From Cerrena zonata (Eukaryota; Basidiomycota; Agaricomycetes; Polyporales; Cerrenaceae), in the NCBI GenBank assembly GCA_038087015.1, contig JASBNA010000003.1:1054001-1118000 (forward strand): a DNA stretch of 64,000 nt, given 5' to 3'. Each line of letters opens with the position of its first letter. Position 1 is the stretch's first letter. The translations under genes and the position numbers were made by a program. The notes below the pieces were generated by a model. That model was given only the letters and a program-made list of their open reading frames with translations. It did no database searches and had not been told where the DNA came from. Positions 12,166 through 20,835 of this stretch are shown one piece after another.

Positions 12166-12698
12166 CGTCCTTCGTGATCTCTTGGGTGCAAGTTCAACTT
12201 GTTGAAGCCACAGATATCACCACAAACTCCTACAATTCTCCTTTGCATCCTCGGACGTTGTCCATGCTACATTCGGGTTCCTGAAGAGCGGAGTTCGAGC
12301 TGTAATAGTGAAACTGACATTAATCTCAACGTAGTCCTGGGCATCGCTCTGCGTGTAAAACAGAACATTGTTGTTTGCTCGTATGATTCTTATTTCCCTA
12401 CGATTATAATGCAGCTATAGCTCTCATTTACACTTATCGCTAATACCACAGGAAATTTATTATTGATCCTCCTCCAAAGTGAACCCGTGGTAATATCAAA
12501 GCCGTGCCGTGCCGTCCCTGGTGAAGTTCCTCATAACTATACTTGCAATTGGTTGCCTCTGTACCATCATCAGCAGTGCATGTACTTGCCGTTTGGAAGC
12601 TATCGTTGCATGTCGGACTAAAGTGTGAGTGTGCATACTACGTACTAAAGAGCTATACTTATATTACTAATGCAGGCTCACTACCACCCTAGAATTCA
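12166..12698. other. Gap between copy A and the F-box gene
   Basis: About 530 nt with no gene, repeat or RNA I can support. A short open frame at 12199-12420 has no recognisable content. Confidence 0.4.
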
Positions 12699-14174
12699 AT
12701 GTCAACAAGTCACGCAACCTACATCGATCGCTTGCCTCCCGAACTAATCCAGCGAATATTTCTGACGCATCTTTTAACCTACGCATCAAAGTCAAAACTC
12801 GAGTTGCAGACCACACTGGTTTCTGTTAGCTTGTCTTCCGTCAATTCTTATTGGCGCGGAATAGCTCTGAATACCCCAGAGCTGTGGACCCACATATCGA
12901 CCTGCAATATTCAATGGGCCCACGTACAAATCCATCGCTCTGGGTCTCTTCCCCTTCACATCAACATCGGGAGGGACGTAGGATACGATCGACATAGACA
13001 CTCGGAAGAGTGTATCTGCGCTTCTTGGATGCCCGTACTCGACGTTCTTGTCAATCACTCCGAACGTTGGGTGAGGTTCATATTAAATCGACAAATTCCT
13101 CTTCACGATGCCATTCTCCCACATTTCAAGCCCATTGTAAATCACATTCCCTGCCTGGAGAATCTCAGGATCTTGCGCTCTGATGACGATGAGCTGGATG
13201 ATCCATGGGATATGTTCGTCAACGCTCCGTCTCTACGACATGTTGAGTGGTTCGGTTATCGAACTCGGCATCCCTTGCCTTATGAAGGTCTGAGGTACCT
13301 TAACATCACCTACACGTTTATCGAAGAGATTATTCAGTGATTCTACCCTCTCTCACCAATATCATCACTCTTATAATCTCCCGTCCCTTGGCAGGGGATC
13401 CAGCAGAGCTTATAATCAGCACAACTCGTCTCACCCTTCCAAATCTTCACTTCTTACAGCTTGAAGGGCAGAGTCGGTTTCTGGATGTTGTCAGCCTCCC
13501 ATCTCTTCGGTGTTTAAATGTCCATGTAGGCGCCAACAAACTTCCTACCCTTCTTAAACACTCCCAATGCCAAGAAACCTTACGCGAGCTTACTCTCAAA
13601 ATACCAGCCATAAAGGATACAGATCTTATATCTATCCTTTCATTGACACCTCGTCTTCACAAGCTAACCATCGCTAGTACAGCTTGCACGGCACTCACCC
13701 CACATGCGTTCAAGACACTTACATTACTGTCGCACCATACTGTCTCCGACGATGGTAAACAGAGCTCTATATGCCCCAAGCTAGAGACATTCATTGTAAG
13801 AAGTTACACACCATACTGTTACGATGTTGAATATCCCTCACCCTTTCCGACCCCATGGGAGTTCTCCATTTCAGACTTCTTAGATATGGTTGAGTCCCGG
13901 AAGAGGTTGAAGCGCATCTCATTTTCGGGCACACAAAGTAGTTACTCTGATTACTACACTGGCACTCCCCTGGATGTAACGTCGCATGAACGACTAAAAC
14001 GACTACGCAGGAAGGGGTGCAACATTGCGTACAAGATCGTTGGCCGTGATTTTGCCTGATCCCTCTTCGGATTTGATGACTTTATGGAATGAAGTTGTTG
14101 AAGCTGCTCAGGCTCACCATGCATCGCTAGTTCGGATCAAAGAGATCGCTGAAAGTACCGCTGAAGAGTACTAG
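12699..14174 (+). pseudogene. F-box / leucine-rich-repeat-like gene with broken frame
   Basis: The first frame (12699-13340) starts MSTSHATYIDRLPPELIQRI, a typical basidiomycete F-box start, with CCxxW-like LSSVNSYWRGIALNTPELW. It reads to TYTFIEEIIQ and stops. The homologous continuation lies in another frame from 13337 (VILPSLTNIITLIISRP) through leucine-rich segments to 14059. A further open stretch in the first frame (14040-14174, ending RIKEIAESTAEEY) may be the original tail. F-box proteins are substrate receptors of SCF ubiquitin ligases and form very large, fast-changing families in agarics. A 50-nt intron (13288-13337) with a weak GTCTGA donor could bridge the first break but would remove leucine-rich coding sequence. 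I favour a frameshifted gene. It sits between inverted element copies. Confidence 0.65.
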
Positions 14175-14879
14175 AGGGCACGGCGTAGATATCTCTTGTA
14201 AAAGTATGTAGTGGTACGCGTTCCTGTAGTTATTACCGTGACTATTCTCTCTTTGTGTTCACTCATAGCACCGCTGAGGCGATTCTTTCTTGGGGGATAA
14301 CAATAACTTTGATCATACTCTTCCTGGAACAATTGTTCGTACTACCGAATCATCACAATTGTTACCTTTGTACACTATCAATTACTTACCGAAAAGTTGT
14401 GAGCAGAGCGTGGAATTCAAGTTCAATCCTTTCCTTTACGGTTGAAACCGAAATCGTTTGATCGTTTGATCGAGCAGTCAGGAATGACAACGTTGAATCT
14501 GAACAATATTATTTCAAAATACTGACAATACTTATAATCTTCCGATTCTGAAGGTGACTATGCGCCCTCCATTGAACCACCAATCACTATTGGCTGGAGA
14601 GAGAACGTATAGCATCATCGGTGTGATGGCGTTGTTATTAAACTTATAGCCCCTGTAGGTGATATCGAGGACGTTGTGAAGAACATGAAGCAAGTCTCCT
14701 TGGAAGACAGTTGTTTGATCATTCTGGTCTGCCTGGAGTCCATGGAAAGAGCCGCAGCGGTAAGGGGTTTTATGCCTCCGATTCAAGACTCGGATACTGG
14801 TGGCTGACAACAGGCATACCCAGTTACACCCATTACTACTGTCGAAAGTGATAAAGAGGCGGGATGAGTTGTGCTTCGT
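14175..14879. other. Gap between the F-box gene and copy B, with one orphan ORF
   Basis: About 700 nt. A minus-strand open frame at 14532-14810 (92 codons, containing DLLHVLHNVLDITYRGYKF) has protein-like composition but no family I recognise and no clear splice partners. It may be a gene remnant. Nothing else seen. Confidence 0.3.
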
Positions 14880-14931
14880 TTCTCGGACAGAAAAGGAAAG
14901 TCTCCGAGTCTTAGGTCAGACTGTCAGCCCT

Positions 14932-14964
14932 TGATCGGTCGATCAGCTTCAGAGCCATAAAACC
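14932..14964 (+). promoter_or_regulatory. Palindrome plus TATA-like box of element copy B
   Basis: TGATCG-GT-CGATCA is a perfect palindrome with a 2-nt centre. It is followed 10 nt later by CATAAAACC, which lies about 97 nt before the ATG at 15053 and is followed by a CT-rich leader. The GATCG-GT-CGATC core and the CATAAAACC box are kept in all three copies. This resembles a fungal pol II promoter; use is not shown. Confidence 0.45.
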
Positions 14965-15052
14965 AACCCGCCAGCCTACGTTCAACTTCACCCCGCTCTT
15001 GCTCTCCAACCACTACCATCTCCCCTCCTCCTCGTCTTCAACATCGCATCTC

Positions 15053-15382
15053 ATGTCACCCGCAAGTGTCGAGGACATCCAACACCCTCTGGTAGACACT
15101 GGGGCAACAGGTGAGTGTCAGCAACTCGGCATCTAAACCTGGGGAGGGCATGCATCAATCTGGTGTCCTGTGCCGACCTCTACGTGGTCCCTGGGACGAG
15201 TACTCTCTGGCCTGCGCGGTGACGAAACCAACGGCACGAACCTCAAGTCCCGCCAATCATGTTGTCTCTGCACGTTGTATCCCGCCCGTCCCTCGCTACT
15301 CACGCTTTGCTTTACAGGTCCCAGGGAGGGTGCCCAACAAGCTGGGTGTCCAGTGCCGACCTTTTCGTGGTCCCTGGGATGA
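15053..15382 (+). CDS. Putative spliced ~39-residue product of copy B
   Basis: Exon 15053-15110 codes MSPASVEDIQHPLVDTGAT with one base left over. It ends ACAG|GTGAGT. Joining to the acceptor before 15317 continues in frame as PREGAQQAGCPVPTFSWSLG and stops at the TGA inside unit 2. The equivalent join in copy A gives PGEGAQQDGYPVPTFSWSLG and in copy C PGEGAQQDGCPVPTFSWSSG, each stopping at the same place. The DTGA string is not conserved (DIGA, DTET) and is not a protease motif. Whether this is translated is unknown; the RNA structure may be the functional part. Confidence 0.3.
15170..15237 (+). repeat. Copy B unit 1
   Basis: GTGCCG/CGGCAC outer stem, ACC-TCTACGT-GGT hairpin, longer third segment. 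Contains GACGAG where units 3-5 have GATAAG. Confidence 0.7.
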
Positions 15383-15409
15383 GTACCTTTCGGGGGAAAC
15401 CAACGGCAC
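15353..15409 (+). repeat. Copy B unit 2 (extra unit)
   Basis: GTGCCG/CGGCAC, ACC-TTTTCGT-GGT, third stem CCT-TTCG-GGG with a T.G closing pair. Absent from copy A. Confidence 0.75.
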
Positions 15410-15526
15410 GAACGTCAAGCCATCAAGATGACCCACTGCAAGCCTCCACTCTACCGTTGGTGTCTCTTCTTCTCCGCATTTTGAGGCTGACTTCCTGGGG
15501 AGGGTGCCCAACAAGCTGGGTATCCA

Positions 15527-15583
15527 GTGCCGACCTTTTCGTGGTCCCTGGGATAAGTACCTTTCGAGGGAAACCAACGGCAC
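15527..15583 (+). repeat. Copy B unit 3
   Basis: GTGCCG/CGGCAC, ACC/GGT, third stem CCT-TTCG-AGG with a T-A closing pair. Confidence 0.75.
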
Positions 15584-15701
15584 GAACCTCAAGCCATCAA
15601 GATGATTCGCCTCAAGTCTCCACCCACCTCAATATGTCAAAGGTTTGTCAAAGGTTTGTGTTTCTCTTCCCGAGGAGGGCGTCCAACAAGCTGGGCGTCC
15701 A

Positions 15702-15758
15702 GTGCCGACCTTTTCGTGGTCCTCGGGATAAGTACCCTTTGGGGGAAACCAACGGCAC
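15702..15758 (+). repeat. Copy B unit 4
   Basis: GTGCCG/CGGCAC, ACC/GGT, third stem CCC-TTTG-GGG. Confidence 0.75.
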
Positions 15759-15875
15759 AAACATCAAACCATCAAGATGATTCACCTCAAGTCGCGTCAA
15801 GGATAGACATGTTTGTGTTTCTCGTTCTCCAAATTTGTGTACTGACGTTCCCGGGGAGGGCAAACAAGATGTCCA

Positions 15876-15944
15876 GCGCCGGCCTTTTCGTGGCCCCCGG
15901 GATAAGTACCTCTCGTCTTCGGACGAGGGCGAAACCAACGGCGC
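15876..15944 (+). repeat. Copy B unit 5
   Basis: Paired changes: outer stem GCGCCG/CGGCGC and inner stem GCC/GGC. The third stem is enlarged to a perfect CTCGTC-TTCG-GACGAG hairpin (15912-15927). Confidence 0.75.
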
Positions 15945-15965
15945 AAACTTCAAGTCCTAGTATAA

Positions 15966-16273
15966 GTTAAAGTTGGTGATATGATTGATACTAGATGCAA
16001 GCGTGAATGGTAACGAGGCAAAGAGTTGTAAAGATCCTGGTTGTCAGTACATGTACGCCTCGTGTTCGTAAATGAAATAATTGAGTGTTCTCCTATATTT
16101 CAAAACATAAGCGGGATAGAAGGTTAGGTTGAATTTGTAAGCGAGATACGCTCTGGGTATAAGGAGGTCGCGCATTATGCCCTAGATCGGTTATTAGAGA
16201 ATGTTCAGTCATGCGTAGTAAGCACGACACGCTCACTGTCAGTCCCAGTCAGCATAGAGTATCTTAGAGCACT
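15966..16273. other. Gap between copy B and HTD2
   Basis: About 310 nt, AT-rich, no gene seen. It probably holds the HTD2 3' UTR. Confidence 0.4.
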
Positions 16274-17402
16274 TTACTTCCTTTCAAAGTTTATGCTACC
16301 GGTCATACCAACAACTCCGCTCTCGGCCTCTTGAGCCCATACTTGGACAGACCTCCCCTCTTTTCCCCAAGCACCTGAAATAGTGATAGTACGACCGACC
16401 ACAAGCGGGTTCCGAGCTCGGTACTCAAACGACCTGAAAACAGAATCCGGCCGATGCATCTTCGCAACTTCCAACAGCATGAGTGCTGTCATCGGTCCAT
16501 GGACCAAACGCTCTAGATTAACGATATCTAGTATTCAGTATCCGGCATTCAAGCGTATCCGGGTGCCTTAAAGAAGAAGGTTGTATACGATGAACAGAAA
16601 TGGCAACCCACTTACCAGGATAACCTTCCGACTTCTGAGCATATTCCTTGTCAAGGTGGATATAATGACCATTGAACGTCAGAGCCGAAAAGCGGAAGAG
16701 TGTGGTGGGAGTTGGCAAGTATGTGAACTCAAAGTCCGCAGTAGGCAAGCCCGTAACTAAGTCAGACCATAAGTCCTGTCAATGGGCACTTCTACGTATG
16801 GCTACCTCTGATACTGCACCTTCTCTGACGATTCTAGAGTTCCCTGGGGATGCCAAGTAAACGTGCGATCGTGTCTCTTCAATGGAGCCCGGTCCATGGC
16901 CGTGATTTTTTGACGGAGAGTAGACTATCCTTTGGTTCACGAACACCATAGGTTTCCCTGTGTCGAATCCTTTCTTCTCCACAGAGTCAATCAGAGAAAC
17001 TGAGTTGACTTTTGTCCCTAAAGTGAGCGGTTTCTTCCATTCCATCTTGCCCCCTGCCCACATTCTCCGCGTAAAGGGCTCAGGGGGGCAAAAATCGGCG
17101 TCAGTACCATCCGCACGAAGGACGCTCTCTTGATTTCTAGGGTGGAAGAAGACGAGATGATGTCCCGGTTGAAGACGGTCACCGTCTTCTGGAGGTCGAA
17201 ACGGCTTTTGAGAGCCGTCACGAGTAGGTAGAGTCACATAGAGATTGCTGAGATGTTCTGGCCGAAGAGTGTCATGCACGACGAGTCTCTTCTCCGACGA
17301 GATCCAATGGTCTAGTGCGGCTACATCTGCTGCGGAGACATGAGTGCTGTATGAACGTCGTCCGAGCTGAGAGATTGTTCGTGGGGCAAGTAAGTTGTAC
17401 AT
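16274..17402 (-). CDS. HTD2: Mitochondrial 3-hydroxyacyl-thioester dehydratase, HTD2-like
   Basis: Three minus-strand exons, 17402-16796, 16756-16616 and 16512-16274, keep frame and give 328 residues. Intron 1 would be only 39 nt, so that boundary is less sure. The start MYNLLAPRTISQLGRRSYST is a mitochondrial presequence. Residues ~20-200 are the N-terminal MaoC-like half (ADVAALDHWISSEKR, LQPGHHLVFFHPRN, MWAGGKMEWKKPL). The C-terminal hot-dog part has LFRFSALTFNGHYIHLDKEYA, with the Asn/His-type hydratase motif, then YPERLVHGPMTALMLLEVAK across intron 2. The enzyme dehydrates 3-hydroxyacyl-ACP in mitochondrial type II fatty acid synthesis, which feeds lipoic acid production. Confidence 0.85.
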
Positions 17403-18710
17403 TAGTGAGACTCGAACTAGGTTACATATGAGTACTCGAAGAACATGAGGCAGATAGCCATCAATGCATGATGACGTCCCTAGTGATCGAGTCGATCAAG
17501 ACCTAGTGTGAAAAAGTTGCCACGTCCTGCTTTTGTTCATGTCTGACTCGGTCTTCCTGTTATATCCTCATCAAACTGTCCGTGTTTTGACTATTTGGAC
17601 ACTGCTCTCCTCTCAACATGCGATGGGAGCCATCAGGAGGGTATTCGGACGGCGTGGGACGTTGTGAAATGTAAGTTTGCATTGCATTCTGTGCATTACA
17701 CACTGAAACATGTGCTTCCGGACATTCCAGTCCGTTAAATTCAACGTTCAGGGTGCCTGTTGTAGACGCGTTCGAACCCTGACAATGCGTGTTGAAGGCG
17801 AGAATGGTTACGTTTACTCGCAGGAAACAATTGTGCTCTGTTGTGGATGTTCACACATTTATGTGGTGCCCTGGACGACAAGGGACGAAACAACAACGTA
17901 GGAAGCGATGTGATGGGCTTGTTGTTTCGACTTGTGTATGTGTTGTCGAATGCCCTGTGCTTGACAATGAGTCGGCGAACAATGGACTGATGCAAGCTGA
18001 TGTCCAATGAAATTCGGCACACGCTGTCACGGCAGGGGCAGTTGGACGCGTCTGTCACAGGGGCGGTCACAGAACGCGTCAATTAATGATCGACGTGACG
18101 ACGAAATGGGGTGGCTTGGGCTGGTTTGCTTGTCACGCTGGATTGCTTACCGGCGGCACAGCCTGTAAGCGCGCGTGACCGACCTGACGACTGGGTAGCG
18201 GGAGGACGCTTGCCGTCGCTTACACCCTCTCTTATTCATCCCCAAGCGGTCCTCAAGGCTGTCTCGCCTTTTGTCCTCCCCCGTCAACGTCGCGTTCAAG
18301 CAATTGTTCTCCTTCGCGACTACACCCACCAAGGTCACAGTTGACGTGGAGAACATACCGCTGGTTATTATTATCACCTCAGAACGCCGCCCTCGCATTC
18401 GGTAAGCCCATATCTTTTTCTGCGCGTCCCTGCTTCTCTGCGATGTCCGTCCGAGGATACTCATACCTGGTCAACTCGCCTTTTTTAGGTCATTCTCGTC
18501 CTCTCACAGCCATTCCTCTATTCGTCTCCCCCCTCGCTACTACATTGTTCCCCCTTTCTATTTGCCCCCGAATAATGACTTCTCTCTCCCTCTGAACCCT
18601 ATATCATTGTTCTCCCTTTGCTCTGTACTGTATCGTTATTTGTCTACCACCGACACGACAGCTCCCTCCATCTCTCTGTGCTTTACGCCACGCCCTGCAC
18701 AATCTGCACC
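17403..18710. other. 1.3-kb intergenic region with CT-rich leader
   Basis: No conserved coding exon found on either strand. From about 18,400 the plus strand is strongly pyrimidine-rich, as expected for the promoter and 5' UTR of the gene starting at 18711. Confidence 0.4.
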
Positions 18711-19505
18711 ATGACCGCAATTGTTTCTCCCAAGCCTCGTCTTGCCTCTCGAAGGAGAGCACACTCGCCTACACCAGTACTCTCGCCCCCTCCTCTCTAT
18801 CTATCTGATCTCCCTCGCGTATGTGCACCTCTCTTGCTTGATGTCGCGATTTTTTGCTTACTTTCCCCCAAGCGAATGGCATCAGCTGGCCTCGCAAGTC
18901 CTCCTAGGCTCTTATCTCCTATCCACCTTACCGATCCCTCCTCCTACGTAAGTTACCTCATACCCTAAAGCAGCGACCTCTCCTCATTTTCCGCTCAGTA
19001 TTCCAAAGCATCGTCAAGCTGCACTCCGGCCAATAAGAAACGGAGGACCCAAGTATCCGCCTCACGCGCTGCCCGACGACGCCGCTCGACTAGGTTCGAT
19101 CGTCCTACGCCATTCCCCGGCGGTGGGTCCATATTTGACCAGTTGGCCTGGATACCGCAGCTCAACGAAGAGCCCGAACACACTGACGTATGGGACATCG
19201 CCGACCTCTCACTCCTGCCCATCGAAGCCGCCCATCCTTCGAGTGTGGGACCCGTTCGTAACCGGAAGTCTTCCCTGCGCTCCGATTCGCCGTACTCGTC
19301 ACCCATCACTCAGGACAGCTCCCCCCGTAGACCGGCACCCCTCCAGCTAGCTCCCACCACCGCATTTCCGCTATTCGACAGGGATCACATTGATCCAAGA
19401 ACACCTCCCCCTCGCGAAACCTTCTCCCTGGAGAACGTTCAGTTCTTCGGTCTGATGCCTGCCCTCCCGATACACAGCTCATCATCACGGTCACAACTCT
19501 GCTGA
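18711..19505 (+). CDS. Unknown Ser/Pro-rich basic protein, 229 aa
   Basis: I do not recognise a family. Three exons (18711-18818, 18873-18947, 18999-19505) separated by 54- and 51-nt introns with clean GTATGT/GTAAGT donors keep frame throughout, which supports a real gene. The N-terminus is MTAIVSPKPRLASRRRAHSP. A basic block follows intron 2 (ANKKRRTQ, SRAARRRRSTRF), a possible nuclear signal. Then come FDQLAWIPQLNEEPEH, DVWDIADLSLLPIEAAHP and a Ser/Pro tail ending NVQFFGLMPALPIHSS. The leader and the trailing region are each >1 kb, like those of regulated basidiomycete genes. It is likely disordered and nuclear; this is inference. Confidence 0.65.
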
Positions 19506-20835
19506 ACGTTTCTCATGCAAACATCACATCGTCTCCTTTGCTGCAATTCATGACCAATCCTATTTTCAATCATAATTTCACATCTGCTCCCGCAGTGAGT
19601 TTCCACGCAAGAATCTGCACACAGACCTTGAACAACCACTGGTCGGCGTCCATAATGCTTTCAAACGTCAATTGCTCATTTGAATGGACCCCCGACTTCC
19701 CATCAAGCATCAAATTTTTCCCAAGTCGCTTCAAATCATCGCGTTTATTTATCGCAATCAAGTATCAGAAGTCCCATTTGTCGTCTTGCTCTTGTTCGGA
19801 TGCATATCATAACCTTCCGCTTTGGCATCCGGAACCAAACTGTATCCTCAGATTATCACACTTGTCCCTTGCATGACCACCGCTGCATTACGTTGTCTCC
19901 TTTCGCATTATCGCATAGTCCTCCATCTCGCTAGCCTCTCCTCCCCTGCGTAGTCCAAACCAAACTTAACATTTAATATCGGGCTTGCTTCCCGTTTTGC
20001 TTCTCCTCCTCACTGCTGTCTATAGGCTTGTTGTCACATTTTTGCTTCTAACCCTTCTGCCTATGCAGTGATTTGACTTAGTCAACCACTTCCCGCCTAC
20101 CACCCTCATATGTTGTTTTTCTGTTTTTGTGTTTTCTTCTGATGTCCTGTTTTGTTTTTGTAATTGCTTTTACGTGTTCACTGTTTGAACCACCCACATT
20201 AGCTGTATAACTTGTTGTTACTGTTATGGCATTCTGATCTGCTGTCTCGTCTCTCTCCATGTGTCCCACTCTCCTCCTCCACATGAACTTTTTAACGTAG
20301 TCTCTAACGACCTCACTACCTGCTGTCCGTCCTCCTGTTTTTAACGTTGCTTGCTACTGCTGTAGATGAGATGTATCGTTACTATCGCACCTCAGCCAAT
20401 ACCACTGTATACTTTATCTTGTGTCGTCCTGACTCCTTGGCCCTTTCGTGTCGTCATTCGTAGCCATTCCAGATCCAATGAAACGGGGTGAAGATGTCGT
20501 CAGTATAGCGTGGGTGGGTGGTGACCCAGAGTGACTCCAACTAGACGGTCTAGTTTTATAGATCTTTCATTCAAAAACTCGAAAAGTACCGGGAGTCACT
20601 CGCTACATCACCAGCACTTCCTCTCGAGTTCTCCCACCCATCATCCTCGAGTACATCAGAGTGACATTCAGGCTTAGGCTCAGTTGCAAGCTTACTCGCA
20701 GTCATTCGCTTGACTGATCGCACGAAACGCACTTCGCTTTCACGCCACAGCGCATATACCTCGCATCTCGCATCTTCCACGATCTTGAACTTTGACACCC
20801 ATTACGTTTCTGTTTGATAAACACAAACTGACATC
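19506..20835. other. 1.3-kb intergenic region
   Basis: Pyrimidine-rich, no conserved coding exon or RNA gene. It likely contains the 3' UTR of the upstream gene and the promoter of the aminotransferase. Confidence 0.4.

Larger units (their letters stand above)
14880..15965 (+). repeat. Repeat element copy B (five folding units)
   Basis: Plus-strand copy, head-to-head with copy A. It begins near CGGACAGAAAAGGAAAGTCT and ends at CTTCAAGTCCTAG. Contents in order: palindrome and CATAAAACC box, pyrimidine-rich leader, ATG at 15053, a 58-nt exon ending in a consensus donor at 15111, then five units at 15170, 15353, 15527, 15702 and 15876. An acceptor-like TTGCTTTACAG precedes unit 2. Unit 2 is extra compared with copy A. 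No transposase, reverse transcriptase or terminal repeats. Between copies both the sequence and the order of unit types are kept. Confidence 0.8.

Noticed and set aside
15089..15110. LVDTGATG in copy B, like a retroviral-type aspartic protease motif
   Set aside because: Copies A and C read DIGA and DTET at the same place, and no protease, RT or integrase follows.
15353..15409. Hammerhead-ribozyme-like pieces in the repeat unit (TGGTC, GATGAG, GAAACC in order)
   Set aside because: The CUGANGA core is not there (it reads CUGGGAUGAG or CGGGAUAAG), there is no room for stem I after the UC, and the paired changes support a local ACC/GGT hairpin over the hammerhead-like TGGT/ACCA pairing.
17766..17780. 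GTTCGAACCC, like a tRNA T loop
   Set aside because: No matching stems, D arm or anticodon arm on either strand.
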